Source: Bacteroidota bacterium (GTDB taxonomy: Bacteria > Bacteroidota > Bacteroidia > Bacteroidales > SZUA-534). Taken from it: DNA of 9,786 nt. Of this stretch, positions 1 through 7,430 are shown piece after piece. How positions within the stretch are numbered: the first letter of the stretch is position 1; every line of letters begins with the position of its first letter. Location of the stretch: assembly GCA_020047835.1 (NCBI GenBank), contig JAIFNJ010000205.1, positions 1 through 9,786 of the forward strand, given 5' to 3'. The notes below the pieces were generated by a model. It had not been told where the DNA came from and did no database searches. It saw only the letters and a list, made by a program, of their open reading frames with translations. Made by a program: the position numbers and the translations under genes.

Positions 1-386
1 AAGCATTGCGTGCCGTAAAAGCCGCATTTTTGTTGGCGAAAAGTGAAAAGGGAGCCGCTGAAGAACTTTCTTCAGATACCGAGATAAAAATTGTTCAGAA
101 GTTGGTTAAACAACGCAAAGAAGCGGCGGATATTTATAAAGCCAACAGCCGGATGGAATTGCACGATAAGGAGATGATGGAAGCGGCATTCCTTGAAAAA
201 TACTTGCCCCAGCAACTTACCGAGGACGAAATTGTGGCTCAACTTAAAACCATCGTTGCGCAAGTAGGTGCCACCGGACCTCAAGATATGGGAAAAGTGA
301 TGGGATTGGCCACCAAACATTTTGCCGGAAAAGCTGAAGGAAAACTGGTTTCGCAAAAGGTGAAGGAAGTGTTGGCAGCTTTATAG
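1..386 (+). CDS. GatB/YqeY domain-containing protein, 5' end missing
   Basis: The reading frame is open from the left edge of the window (first complete codon at 3-5), so the true start lies upstream. The visible 127 or so residues begin LRAVKAAFLLAKSEKG, which matches the region a short distance into YqeY-type proteins of about 150 residues; I estimate some 20 residues are missing. The C-terminal part (EKYLPQQLTEDEI, then GPQDMGKVMG and the ending VSQKVKEVLA) is the helical domain shared with the tail of GatB, the tRNA-amidotransferase subunit, where it contacts tRNA. The role of free-standing YqeY proteins is not established; a tRNA-related function is inferred from the domain alone. The gene is followed after 25 bp by a DUF2721 gene on the same strand, probably co-transcribed. 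A TTG at position 6 could be read as a start but lies inside the conserved domain and is rejected. Confidence 0.9.
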   Translation, partial: ALRAVKAAFLLAKSEKGAAEELSSDTEIKIVQKLVKQRKEAADIYKANSRMELHDKEMMEAAFLEKYLPQQLTEDEIVAQLKTIVAQVGATGPQDMGKVMGLATKHFAGKAEGKLVSQKVKEVLAAL

Positions 387-411
387 TTTTAGACATCTGT
401 AAAATAATATA

Positions 412-804
412 ATGGAACCTTTAACCATAACAACCCCAGCGCTATTATTCTCAGCCGTTTCGCTGATATTATTGGCATATACCAATCGTTTTCTGGCCTA
501 TGCCCAAATAGTGCGCAACCTGTATGCCGAATATAAAAAAGGCAATAACGACGTGTTGCTCGACCAGATTAAAAACCTTCGAACCCGCTTATATCTTACC
601 CGGGCCATGCAAATTTTTGGAGTATTGAGTCTTTTTTTTAGTGTGGTTTCTATGTTTTTTATTTATATAAACCAACCCATTTTTGGAACTAGTTTTTTCT
701 CATTGGGTATGCTTGGGTTAATTATTTCGTTGGGCCTGTCGGTTTGGGAAATACAAATTTCAGTAAAAGCCCTGGAGTTGCATTTAAAAGATATGGAAGA
801 GTAA
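412..804 (+). CDS. DUF2721 family integral membrane protein
   Basis: This 130-residue protein fits the DUF2721 family of small bacterial membrane proteins of unknown function. Three hydrophobic segments are visible, roughly residues 8-30, 64-86 and 95-117. A charged cytoplasmic-looking stretch of about 30 residues (from RNLYAEYKKGNNDV) lies between the first two, and the tail is acidic (LHLKDMEE). The segment TPALLFSAVSLILLAYTNRF followed by a basic RTRLYLTRA motif before the second helix is the family pattern as I recognise it. It starts 25 bp after the YqeY stop and ends 16 bp before the SemiSWEET start, so it is most likely part of one operon with its neighbours. No catalytic residues are evident and I assign no function; family membership is from recognition, not a search. 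Confidence 0.8.
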   Translation: MEPLTITTPALLFSAVSLILLAYTNRFLAYAQIVRNLYAEYKKGNNDVLLDQIKNLRTRLYLTRAMQIFGVLSLFFSVVSMFFIYINQPIFGTSFFSLGMLGLIISLGLSVWEIQISVKALELHLKDMEE

Positions 805-820
805 TCACTAAAAAAAAGTT

Positions 821-1075
821 ATGTCCACCACCTCATTAATTGGTTTCATTGCTGCCTTGCTTACAACGGCTTCGTTTTTACCTCAAGCATTCAAAACCAT
901 CCGGTCGAAGAATACCCAAGGGCTCTCACTTTTTATGTATGTAATATTTTCAACAGGGGTTCTTCTATGGTTGGTTTACGGAATACGAATTGGCGATATG
1001 CCGGTAATTATTGCCAATGCGGTTACTTTGGTTTTTGCTTTGATTATTTTGGGTTATAAAATAAGGTACAAATAA
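821..1075 (+). CDS. SemiSWEET family sugar transporter
   Basis: The 84-residue product has three transmembrane segments (about residues 5-25, 37-56 and 61-80) and the PQ-loop signature SFLPQ with the Pro-Gln pair at 21-22. These are the hallmarks of SemiSWEET proteins, half-size bacterial relatives of eukaryotic SWEET transporters that dimerise to move mono- or disaccharides down their gradient. Trp50 and Asn66 sit 16 residues apart, matching the substrate-pocket Trp/Asn pair known from structures of bacterial SemiSWEETs, so the binding site appears intact. Length is normal for the family (about 85-95). It lies in a four-gene rightward cluster: 16 bp after the DUF2721 gene and only 2 bp before marC, so translational coupling to marC is plausible. 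The actual sugar cannot be told from sequence. Confidence 0.92.
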   Translation: MSTTSLIGFIAALLTTASFLPQAFKTIRSKNTQGLSLFMYVIFSTGVLLWLVYGIRIGDMPVIIANAVTLVFALIILGYKIRYK

Positions 1076-1077
1076 TC

Positions 1078-1716
1078 ATGGAAACGCTTTATACTTTTGG
1101 TTTATTGGCCATTACCTCATTTTTCACATTGATAAATCCTTTGGGGAGCATGCCCATTTATATGTCAATGACCCAAACATTGGATTCCAAAGCAAGAAAA
1201 AGAATTGCCAAAAAATCGGTTTTGGTGGCTTTTATAACCATATTGGCTTTTGCATTCTCAGGCCAGTTGCTATTTAAGTTTTTTGGTATTTCTATAAATA
1301 GTTTGCGGATTGTGGGTGGTGTCATCTTCTTTTTAATGGGTCAGGATATGCTTCAGGCCCGGCTTGGGCATTTTAAACACGATAATAAAGATGCGACCAT
1401 TGACGCTTATGTAAACGATATTTCCATTACCCCCTTAGCTATTCCTATGATTTGTGGTCCGGGCGCCATTACCAACGCCATTATTCTTATGGAAGATGCT
1501 ACCACGGTTGCACATAAAGTAGTACTCATACTTTCCATTGCCTTAATCATGGCAGTCACTTATATCATATTAATCAGCTCCTCAAAAATTTCGCAAAAAT
1601 TGGGCGAAACCGGTAATAAAGTGCTGATGCGCCTCATGGGATTAATTGTTATGGTAATTGCTGTTGAATTCTTTTTTAGCGGTTTGAAACCGATTGTAGC
1701 AGAGATGATTAAATAG
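1078..1716 (+). CDS. MarC family integral membrane protein
   Basis: This 212-residue protein has the family's usual length and about six hydrophobic helices in two structural halves. Each half begins with a conserved re-entrant-like motif: residues 20-26 (NPLGSMP) in the first, and TPLAIPMICGPGAIT at about 118-132 in the second. MarC (UPF0056) proteins are inner-membrane proteins. They were once linked to multiple antibiotic resistance, but that link was not upheld for E. coli MarC; a neutral amino-acid transporter (SnatA) is a characterised member from Thermococcus. Substrate here is unknown. The ATG lies 2 bp after the SemiSWEET stop, and an AAGG at 1063-1066 inside the previous gene is the only Shine-Dalgarno-like sequence. 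No GC-rich terminator follows the stop; the next 155 bp are AT-rich. Confidence 0.92.
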   Translation: METLYTFGLLAITSFFTLINPLGSMPIYMSMTQTLDSKARKRIAKKSVLVAFITILAFAFSGQLLFKFFGISINSLRIVGGVIFFLMGQDMLQARLGHFKHDNKDATIDAYVNDISITPLAIPMICGPGAITNAIILMEDATTVAHKVVLILSIALIMAVTYIILISSSKISQKLGETGNKVLMRLMGLIVMVIAVEFFFSGLKPIVAEMIK

Positions 1717-1844
1717 CAATGGCATCCTCTTAAGTACGGTTTTATTATTTTAAAAATAAAAAGCAAAACTACTTAGTTGAACCATTAGTTAAAAAGGTAA
1801 CAATTCTTTAATGTATTGATTACAGCGATTATTCATCTTAACCC

Positions 1845-1852
1845 TACTTTTG
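1845..1852 (+). promoter_or_regulatory. Predicted -7 element for the CHAD gene
   Basis: TACTTTTG is a perfect match to the Bacteroidota -7 consensus TAnnTTTG and lies 20 bp before the ATG of the CHAD gene. A TTG at 1816-1818 is upstream but at a 26-bp gap, longer than the usual 19-21, so the -33 element is weak or absent. The short leader fits a start a few bases after the octamer. It supports separate transcription from the marC operon. Confidence 0.5.
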
Positions 1853-1871
1853 TAATTAAAATTCAAACCAA

Positions 1872-2732
1872 ATGGATAAGACTTTAAAGCAAGTGAAACG
1901 GTTTTATATTGATCAATTCAATCAATATTCCCACCATTTGGCAAAGATTGATAAAAATATAAATGATGGAATAAACAAAGGGCATTTGCATGCAATGCGA
2001 TTGACCATCAAGAATATCAAGGCAATTCATGAGTTCTTAGTAATGGTTGATTTTAATACAAAGATTATTGAAAAGCTAAATAAAAAAATCAATAAAATAA
2101 ATAAGCCCTTAGGAAGAATACGCGAGTGTCAAATAAATAGGGGCCTAGCCCGAAAAATTGTGCTTAATTATTCCGCTCAAAAAGCGTATCTGGAATTTTT
2201 GAAGAAAAAGGAGAAAAAAAGTTTATCTAAGCTGAAACGGAATATTTCGGTTGAGGCGGAAATTTCTCAAGCATTGTTGCTTAATCAATTTAATAAGAAA
2301 TGGCATCATTTTGATGAAGACGGGATTTCAACAAAATTTAAGGACTTTTTATTGCAAAAAGTTGAAGCAATTTTTCAGTTGCAAAACGGATTGAACAGCG
2401 AACAGCAAATCCATCAGATTAGGAAAAACCTAAAACTGATTAAAACTAATTTATCCATTGTTAAAATGGATGGAATTATAGAAAGTAAAAAGCTTCAGAA
2501 GGAATTAATTGGTGTGGAACAACGTATCGGCAATTGGCATGATTTCATTGTCTTTCGTGATTCCATGGTTGAGTTTATTTCTGAAAATAAGGAATTTGAA
2601 TCGGTAATGAGCATAAATATTGACCTTATTGAGTCAGATAACCTAATGTTCCGGCATCAACTGCCCGAGTTGATGAATCCGCTAATTACCCAAATGCATA
2701 AGGAATTAGAAGAAAAAAAAGAGCCGGTTTAA
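1872..2732 (+). CDS. CHAD domain-containing protein
   Basis: This 286-residue, lysine-rich, helical protein carries the CHAD (conserved histidine alpha-helical) fold in its two-repeat form. The first half has HAMRLTIKNIKAI (His40, Arg43, Lys47, Lys50). The second half has IHQIRKNLKLIK (His181, Arg184, Lys188, Lys191) and a GNWHDF motif with His223-Asp224, equivalent to the family's 'lG..hD' element. CHAD domains bind inorganic polyphosphate through these basic residues and often locate to polyphosphate granules. The domain commonly follows a CYTH triphosphatase domain, but no CYTH is present here, so this is a stand-alone CHAD protein and probably a polyphosphate-binding rather than catalytic protein (inference). 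No signal peptide or membrane segment is seen. The coding sequence looks more AT-rich than its neighbours. It has its own predicted promoter and ends inside a terminator palindrome. Confidence 0.82.
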   Translation: MDKTLKQVKRFYIDQFNQYSHHLAKIDKNINDGINKGHLHAMRLTIKNIKAIHEFLVMVDFNTKIIEKLNKKINKINKPLGRIRECQINRGLARKIVLNYSAQKAYLEFLKKKEKKSLSKLKRNISVEAEISQALLLNQFNKKWHHFDEDGISTKFKDFLLQKVEAIFQLQNGLNSEQQIHQIRKNLKLIKTNLSIVKMDGIIESKKLQKELIGVEQRIGNWHDFIVFRDSMVEFISENKEFESVMSINIDLIESDNLMFRHQLPELMNPLITQMHKELEEKKEPV

Positions 2733-2747
2733 ACCGGCTTATTTTTT
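2713..2747. terminator. Bidirectional rho-independent terminator with both stop codons
   Basis: A perfect 18-bp palindrome (2722-2739, arms AGCCGGT / ACCGGCT around TTAA) has eight A on its left (2713-2720) and six T on its right (2742-2747). On either strand the RNA therefore forms a 7-bp GC-rich hairpin followed by a U tract. The TAA of the CHAD gene (2730-2732) sits at the centre, and the stop of the DUF4290 gene (2739-2741, opposite strand) begins at its right edge. It serves both convergent genes. Confidence 0.92.
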
Positions 2748-3362
2748 CATTCGTATGTTTTTCTTGTAGTTCGATTGCTGTGTTTTTTTTGGGGCACTTT
2801 GAGTTTTTATTACAAACTCTTTAGTTTCCTTCAGTTTGATTCCTTCCGGAATTTTCAGCCTATTTCTTGAAAGTACTAATAAATCATGATAAATCAATTC
2901 ATCGTTAACCGTGTCGCGGTTCCATGTCAAGAACGACTTTTTCATTTGGTTTAGAATCACTTCAATCAGGTAATTTTTTTCTTCTCCTTCTTCAAAAGTT
3001 ATTGCTTTTGCAATCATTTCTTCCAAAACCCTTCCATAATGTTTAAACCGGATATCATCGGGGTGACTGTATTTTAAACGTTCCGGTTTTTGATAAATTT
3101 GTTCCCGGGTAGGTTTAGGGTAGGGTGATTCAACATCCAATTCAAAGTCAGAGATAATGGCCAGGTGATCCCATAATTTGTGTTTAAAATCGGCTACATC
3201 GCGCAAATGCGGATTCATTGTTCCCATAATCTGAATAACGGCTTTTGCCAAACGGTTGCGCTCTTCAGGGTCTTCAATTGATTTCACATGATTGACCATC
3301 CGTTGTATATTCCGCCCATATTCAGGCAAAACTAATCCCCTTCGTGAAGTATTATAATCCAT
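2739..3362 (-). CDS. DUF4290 domain-containing protein
   Basis: This 207-residue soluble protein matches the DUF4290 family, which I know mainly from Bacteroidota and whose function is unknown. The recognisable N-terminal region runs from MDYNTSRRGLVLPEYGRNIQ through a helical stretch with NRLAKAVIQIMGTMNPHLRD and the segment DFKHKLWDHLAIISDFELDV. The last 25 or so residues are a basic, probably disordered tail ending KKNIRMKK. No signal peptide or membrane segment is present. It lies 57 bp downstream of the helicase gene on the same strand but has a well-formed promoter of its own in that gap. From memory, in other Bacteroidota this gene is often next to murA; here it is instead followed at once by a terminator and a convergent gene. 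Confidence 0.85.
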   Translation of the reverse strand: MDYNTSRRGLVLPEYGRNIQRMVNHVKSIEDPEERNRLAKAVIQIMGTMNPHLRDVADFKHKLWDHLAIISDFELDVESPYPKPTREQIYQKPERLKYSHPDDIRFKHYGRVLEEMIAKAITFEEGEEKNYLIEVILNQMKKSFLTWNRDTVNDELIYHDLLVLSRNRLKIPEGIKLKETKEFVIKTQSAPKKTQQSNYKKNIRMKK

Positions 3363-3380
3363 TTCGATTTAAAATTTGTA

Positions 3381-3411
3381 CAAAATTAGTTTAATTATCG
3401 GGCAATCCAAA
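3381..3411 (-). promoter_or_regulatory. Predicted Bacteroidota-type promoter for the DUF4290 gene
   Basis: Read on the minus strand, TTTG (3408-3411) is followed after 19 bp by TAATTTTG (3381-3388), an exact fit to the TTTG-N19-21-TAnnTTTG consensus of the phylum's primary sigma factor. The octamer lies 18 bp upstream of the DUF4290 ATG. The -33 box begins only 8 bp after the helicase stop codon, so the promoter fills the gap between the two genes. This is the best promoter match in the window. Confidence 0.6.
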
Positions 3412-3419
3412 CAATTCAT

Positions 3420-5723
3420 TTATCGAACTATCCGTAAACGGGCAAACTTAAGTATCAGCTTTTTTTCGCCCAGTTTATTAAAGAAAATCAGTGCCTTTTT
3501 ATCGGAACCTTCTCCTTCAATTTGAATTACACGTCCGGTTCCAAATTGCTGATGTTCAATATTCATACCCGATTTAATATTTTCGGGTGGATCGGAATTA
3601 AAAACCGGTTGTTGACTGTGATTCATTTGTTGCAGTTTTCGCTGAGCGGCCAAATTCATTCCAGGTCGGGCTGGTTTTTGAAAAGCACTGCCCCGCTGTT
3701 TAAATGAAACGGTCGCTTCTTCATCATTAAAATCGTCATCGAATCCTTTTCTTCCAAACAAAGCCTTGGTCTTTATAAATTGGGAGTCAATTTCGCTGAT
3801 AAACCGGCTGGGTGAGGTGTTGGTTGCCGTTCCATATTTGTAGCGGCTTTTAGCATACGATAAGGTAACCCTTTTTTCAGCGCGGGTTAGAGCCACGTAA
3901 AACAGGCGACGTTCTTCCTCCATTTCATGCTGTGAGAAACTATTCATGGACGATGGAAACAGATCTTCTTCCATTCCTACAATATACACATGCGGAAACT
4001 CTAATCCTTTGGCTGAGTGAATGGTCATTAGGGTAATCCGGTTTTTATCATCGGGTTTATTGGAGTCCTGGTCGGTATATAAAGCCACATTTTCAAGAAA
4101 GTGTTCCAACCTAACCGGATTATCTTCCTGATAGTTGGTACTCACAAAGTCTCGAATACCGTTCAACAGCTCTTCCACGTTTTCGTATTTCGACCGTTCT
4201 TCAACTGTGGTTCCGTTATAAAGGTCTTTCATAATTCCCGATTCGGTAGCTATTTGCTGGGCCATTACATATCCATCCTGTTCTTTCTTAATAGCAATAA
4301 ACCGTTCAATGAATTCGCAAAACCCATTAATTTTATTCAAGGTACCTTTGTTAACCTCTACACCAAACCGCTCCGGGCTTTTTGCTACCTGCCAGATACT
4401 TATATTGTTATAAGCAGCCGCTTCTTCGAGTTTGTTTAAGGTAGTGTCGCCAATGCCACGGGCCGGATAATTAATAACTCGCTTCAATGCCTCTGAATCA
4501 TCGGGGTTAACCACCATCCTGAAATAGGCAATCAGGTCTTTTACCTCTTTTCGCTGATAAAAAGAAAGACCTCCATAGATTTTATAAGGCATGTTTCTTT
4601 TGCGGAGCGCTTCCTCAAAAATACGGCTTTGGGCATTGGTGCGGTAAAGAATGGCAAAATCGTCGTAATGCAGTTGGTGGTTATTCATTTGGTCGAAGAT
4701 GCTGTTGATTACCAAGTACCCCTCTTCATTATCGGTAAAGGCATCAATGAGCTGAACCAATTCACCTTCATCATTCTTGGAATATACTTCTTTGGGAATC
4801 TGTCGTTCGTTCTTTTTTATTAAGCTGTTAGCCGCATTTACTATAGTTTGGGTGGAGCGGTAATTTTGTTCCAGCTTAAAAAGATGATGGCGGGGGTAAT
4901 CGGTTTTAAAATTCAGGATATTCTCAATTTTTGCTCCACGGAACGAGTAAATACTTTGTGCATCATCGCCCACCACACAAATGTTATGATGTTGCTGGCT
5001 GAGTTTTTTAACAATCAGATATTGCGAAAAGTTGGTATCCTGATACTCATCTACTAAAACGTATTTGAATTTTTGCTGGTATTTATCCAAAATTTCAGGA
5101 AAGTCGCGGAATAATACGTTGGTATAAAGGAGCAAATCGTCAAAATCCATAGCTCCCGATTGACGACAACGGGCGGAATATACCTCATAAATTTTGGCAA
5201 TTTCAGGACGTTTGCTGGCATTGTCGTCGGCAATAAAAGTGGAATTGCCTTTATATGCAGCGGCTGTAAACAGGTTATTTTTAGCGTTTGATATTCGGGA
5301 CAATACACCAGAAGGTTTATATACCTTATCGTCGAGCTTTAATTCTTTGATGATTGATTTGATTAAGCTTTTAGAGTCGGTGGTGTCGTAAATAGTAAAA
5401 GCTGACGGAAAACCCAGCTTTTCCGATTCGGTACGCAGTATCTTACTAAAAATAGCGTGAAATGTTCCCATCCAAAGTGATGCTGCTAAATCCTCACCAA
5501 CTAGTCTGCCAATCCGCTCTTTCATCTCACGGGCGGCTTTATTGGTAAAAGTTAATGCCAAAATATTCCAGGGAGCTACACCAGAAGCCATCAAGTGGGC
5601 AATGCGATAGGTAAGTACTCTGGTTTTTCCTGAACCTGCACCGGCTATCACTAACGATGGTCCCTCTTTTTCAATTACAGCGGCCCTTTGGGCATCGTTT
5701 AAGTCATTCAGATAACTGTGCAT
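3420..5723 (-). CDS. UvrD/PcrA-type ATP-dependent 3'-5' DNA helicase
   Basis: The 767-residue product is a full-length superfamily 1A helicase with all expected motifs in order. They are the Q motif near Gln12, Walker A GAGSGKT (28-34), motif Ia LTFTNKAAREM (57-67), Walker B DEYQDT (225-230), motif III GDDAQSIYSFRGA (252-264), motif IV QNYRS (286-290), motif V TIHSAKGLEF (567-576) and motif VI LFYVALTRA (607-615). The last 50 or so residues (HQQFGTGRVIQIEGEG and onward) match the small Tudor-like domain of PcrA/UvrD that contacts RNA polymerase. Such enzymes unwind DNA in nucleotide-excision repair, mismatch repair and transcription-linked repair. PcrA and UvrD cannot be separated here by sequence reading, so no symbol is given. 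Rep is less likely because of the C-terminal domain. Transcription starts from the divergent region shared with the T9SS protein gene. Confidence 0.96.
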   Translation of the reverse strand: MHSYLNDLNDAQRAAVIEKEGPSLVIAGAGSGKTRVLTYRIAHLMASGVAPWNILALTFTNKAAREMKERIGRLVGEDLAASLWMGTFHAIFSKILRTESEKLGFPSAFTIYDTTDSKSLIKSIIKELKLDDKVYKPSGVLSRISNAKNNLFTAAAYKGNSTFIADDNASKRPEIAKIYEVYSARCRQSGAMDFDDLLLYTNVLFRDFPEILDKYQQKFKYVLVDEYQDTNFSQYLIVKKLSQQHHNICVVGDDAQSIYSFRGAKIENILNFKTDYPRHHLFKLEQNYRSTQTIVNAANSLIKKNERQIPKEVYSKNDEGELVQLIDAFTDNEEGYLVINSIFDQMNNHQLHYDDFAILYRTNAQSRIFEEALRKRNMPYKIYGGLSFYQRKEVKDLIAYFRMVVNPDDSEALKRVINYPARGIGDTTLNKLEEAAAYNNISIWQVAKSPERFGVEVNKGTLNKINGFCEFIERFIAIKKEQDGYVMAQQIATESGIMKDLYNGTTVEERSKYENVEELLNGIRDFVSTNYQEDNPVRLEHFLENVALYTDQDSNKPDDKNRITLMTIHSAKGLEFPHVYIVGMEEDLFPSSMNSFSQHEMEEERRLFYVALTRAEKRVTLSYAKSRYKYGTATNTSPSRFISEIDSQFIKTKALFGRKGFDDDFNDEEATVSFKQRGSAFQKPARPGMNLAAQRKLQQMNHSQQPVFNSDPPENIKSGMNIEHQQFGTGRVIQIEGEGSDKKALIFFNKLGEKKLILKFARLRIVR

Positions 5724-5744
5724 GGTTAAAATAAAATTAGCTTA

Positions 5745-5752
5745 CAAAAGTA
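5745..5752 (-). promoter_or_regulatory. Predicted -7 element for the helicase gene
   Basis: On the minus strand this reads TACTTTTG, an exact TAnnTTTG match and the same octamer as before the CHAD gene. It lies 21 bp upstream of the helicase ATG. No TTG or TTTG box is visible 19-21 bp further upstream, so only the -7 half is supported. Confidence 0.45.
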
Positions 5753-5895
5753 TATAAATCAATGCGGGTAAAAAAGCATTAATTGAGACGACGGAATATT
5801 TCTTATTCAACAAACCATGAATTTACTAAAAGGACTCTTTGTTTTACTTAATATTCCTATCGTTAAAAAATGAATAAAAACCAATGAGCAATAAA

Positions 5896-5927
5896 TTGGC
5901 GGAAACAGCGAATATTTTATAATATTG
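5896..5927 (+). promoter_or_regulatory. Predicted promoter for the T9SS-type secreted protein
   Basis: TTG (5896-5898) is followed after 21 bp by TAATATTG (5920-5927), one mismatch from TAnnTTTG; the spacing is right for Bacteroidota. The octamer lies 43 bp before the ATG at 5971. The -33 box overlaps a small inverted repeat, CCAAT (5881-5885) and ATTGG (5895-5899), which could be an operator but is short enough to be chance. Confidence 0.4.
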
Positions 5928-5970
5928 TAGCGCATTTTTAGTTATACCTTTTTGGTAATTTATTTTAAGC

Positions 5971-7383
5971 ATGAAATATCTTTTTTCCATCGTTTTGATA
6001 GGGTTTTTGTTTTTCCGGATTACTCCTTTAGTGGCTCAAATTACGGTGTTGAATTACAATTCAACCACATCAACCAAATATACTAACCAAACCATTTTAG
6101 GCACTGATTCCATTTATATCATTTATTCTCCCGATGCCAATGGGTTTCCAATTGAAGCAACCCTCAGAGCAAAGCTTACTAATGAAGATTCCCTGAACTT
6201 TGATTGGTATTTTTTTAATGAATCTTCAAAACAGTTTGATTTAATTTATTCGGTGGATTCGGTAACCAGCTCTGATTATAAAAATGCAGTTCAGGGTGGG
6301 TACAAAGTAACTATTGAAAATAGCAAGAAAGGAATTGATACCAGCTTTGTAGCTTGGTTATTTATTGAGGATTTTAATATCAACAACATTCGCATTGTGG
6401 TTTCAGCTTGCGATGAATTGGTTTTAAGAGCGGATACTACTTTTGAAAAGAATTTTTACTATTACGATTTGGTTGATTTTACTAAGTTGGAATTATCCAA
6501 TGGGTTTGATGAAAAATGGATTGTAGAACCGACTCTATCAGGCAGCCGTTTAGATGGACTGAACCCGCGATTTAGTCCATCGCCAGTGGAGCCCACCTCA
6601 TTTACCCTGGAAGTTACCGACAAATTCAAATACAAACGGTCGTATAAATTAACCATTGATGAAGAATTAACTGACAAAGATGGATATCCATACCTAAGAG
6701 CGGCAAAAGCCAATTTCAAAGGAATTAGCAGTCAGGAAAAGGAACCCAGAGACACCTCAGTTAAGGTTGAGGCTCCTTATGGTGTGGTGTTTAAAAATGA
6801 TTCAAAAAATGGGGTTAATTATGAGTGGTTATTTTATAACCATCCGCGTTGGATGAGCAGCCAAGCCGATTCTCTGATTGCCATTTCATCGTTGTTTGAA
6901 CCTGTTGACTCCATTTATTACCTGCATCCAGCCCCATTGGAGGATCCAATTTTGGGTTACGATGTAAAATTGTTTGCTTATGGCCCAGTTTATAATGCCA
7001 ACGACGACCAATGCCTTGATACCATCCGGAAGATTGAATTTGTAATAGTTGATAGTACTGAGTTTCCAATTAATATGGATTTGTTGCCCAATGTTTTTAA
7101 TCCGGAACATGGTACTGATAAGAATCAGTTTTTCTTTTTTAATGAAAAATTGCCGGTATCGGTACAATATTTTTCTATTAAAATTTATAACCGTTGGGGT
7201 AATAAAGTTTATGAGTTTGAAGATACCGATGGCTCCTGGATTGATGATGGACACGAAGGTTGGGATGGGCAAACCCGTTTTGGAGGTAAAGCCAAACCCG
7301 GGGTTTATTACTATGTTATGTTAGCCAAAGGTTGGGACAATCGGGAGTTTGAGGTTCCCGGTTTTGTGCATATTTTTTATTAG
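5971..7383 (+). CDS. Secreted protein with gliding-motility / T9SS type B C-terminal domain
   Basis: The 470-residue product begins with a Sec signal peptide (MKYLF, a hydrophobic core to about residue 20, then VAQ with likely cleavage after Ala22). The C-terminal 100 or so residues form the CHU_C/gliding-motility-associated domain. Its marks are PNVFNPEHGTDKN (373-385), IYNRWGNKVYEFE (405-417), GWDGQ (430-434) and PGVYYYVML (443-451). That domain directs export through the type IX secretion system and cell-surface attachment, so the protein is probably exposed outside the outer membrane. In front of it, about residues 256-361 resemble a PKD/Ig-like module (APYGVVFKND, YEWLFYN, a Cys348 followed by DTI). 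An earlier Cys147 with LVLRADT may mark a second, degenerate module. No enzyme motif is seen. It is an adhesin-like or structural surface protein by inference. It is monocistronic and converges on lolD across a repeat-rich gap. Confidence 0.85.
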   Translation: MKYLFSIVLIGFLFFRITPLVAQITVLNYNSTTSTKYTNQTILGTDSIYIIYSPDANGFPIEATLRAKLTNEDSLNFDWYFFNESSKQFDLIYSVDSVTSSDYKNAVQGGYKVTIENSKKGIDTSFVAWLFIEDFNINNIRIVVSACDELVLRADTTFEKNFYYYDLVDFTKLELSNGFDEKWIVEPTLSGSRLDGLNPRFSPSPVEPTSFTLEVTDKFKYKRSYKLTIDEELTDKDGYPYLRAAKANFKGISSQEKEPRDTSVKVEAPYGVVFKNDSKNGVNYEWLFYNHPRWMSSQADSLIAISSLFEPVDSIYYLHPAPLEDPILGYDVKLFAYGPVYNANDDQCLDTIRKIEFVIVDSTEFPINMDLLPNVFNPEHGTDKNQFFFFNEKLPVSVQYFSIKIYNRWGNKVYEFEDTDGSWIDDGHEGWDGQTRFGGKAKPGVYYYVMLAKGWDNREFEVPGFVHIFY

Positions 7384-7430
7384 GTTATTTGATAGAGGAT
7401 TAAGTTTAGTCTTTGTAATGGTTTATGGAA

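Noticed and set aside
1745..1759. AT-only inverted repeat (TTATTTT-A-AAAATAA) after marC as a terminator
   Set aside because: It has no GC pair in the stem, no clear loop and is followed by A rather than T. It is expected by chance in this base composition.
1764..1771. Minus-strand TAGTTTTG octamer matching TAnnTTTG, pointing into marC antisense
   Set aside because: There is no gene in that direction at a suitable distance and no -33 box. The 6-base consensus occurs often by chance in AT-rich DNA.
5054..5308. Minus-strand 84-codon ORF inside the helicase region, and other long ORFs opposite or inside the helicase and T9SS-protein genes
   Set aside because: They lie in other frames of genes with intact conserved motifs, show no domain of their own and have no separate signals. 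They are shadows of the real genes.
5817..5873. An 18-codon plus-strand ORF (MNLLKGLFVLLNIPIVKK) in the divergent region before the T9SS-protein gene
   Set aside because: It is short, with no promoter or ribosome-binding signal close by. A hydrophobic peptide of this size is expected by chance in AT-rich sequence. It also lies upstream of the better promoter candidate at 5896-5927.
5945..5957. Small hairpin TACC-TTTTT-GGTA in the leader of the T9SS-protein gene
   Set aside because: It has a four-pair stem with two AT pairs and is too weak to propose a riboswitch or attenuator.
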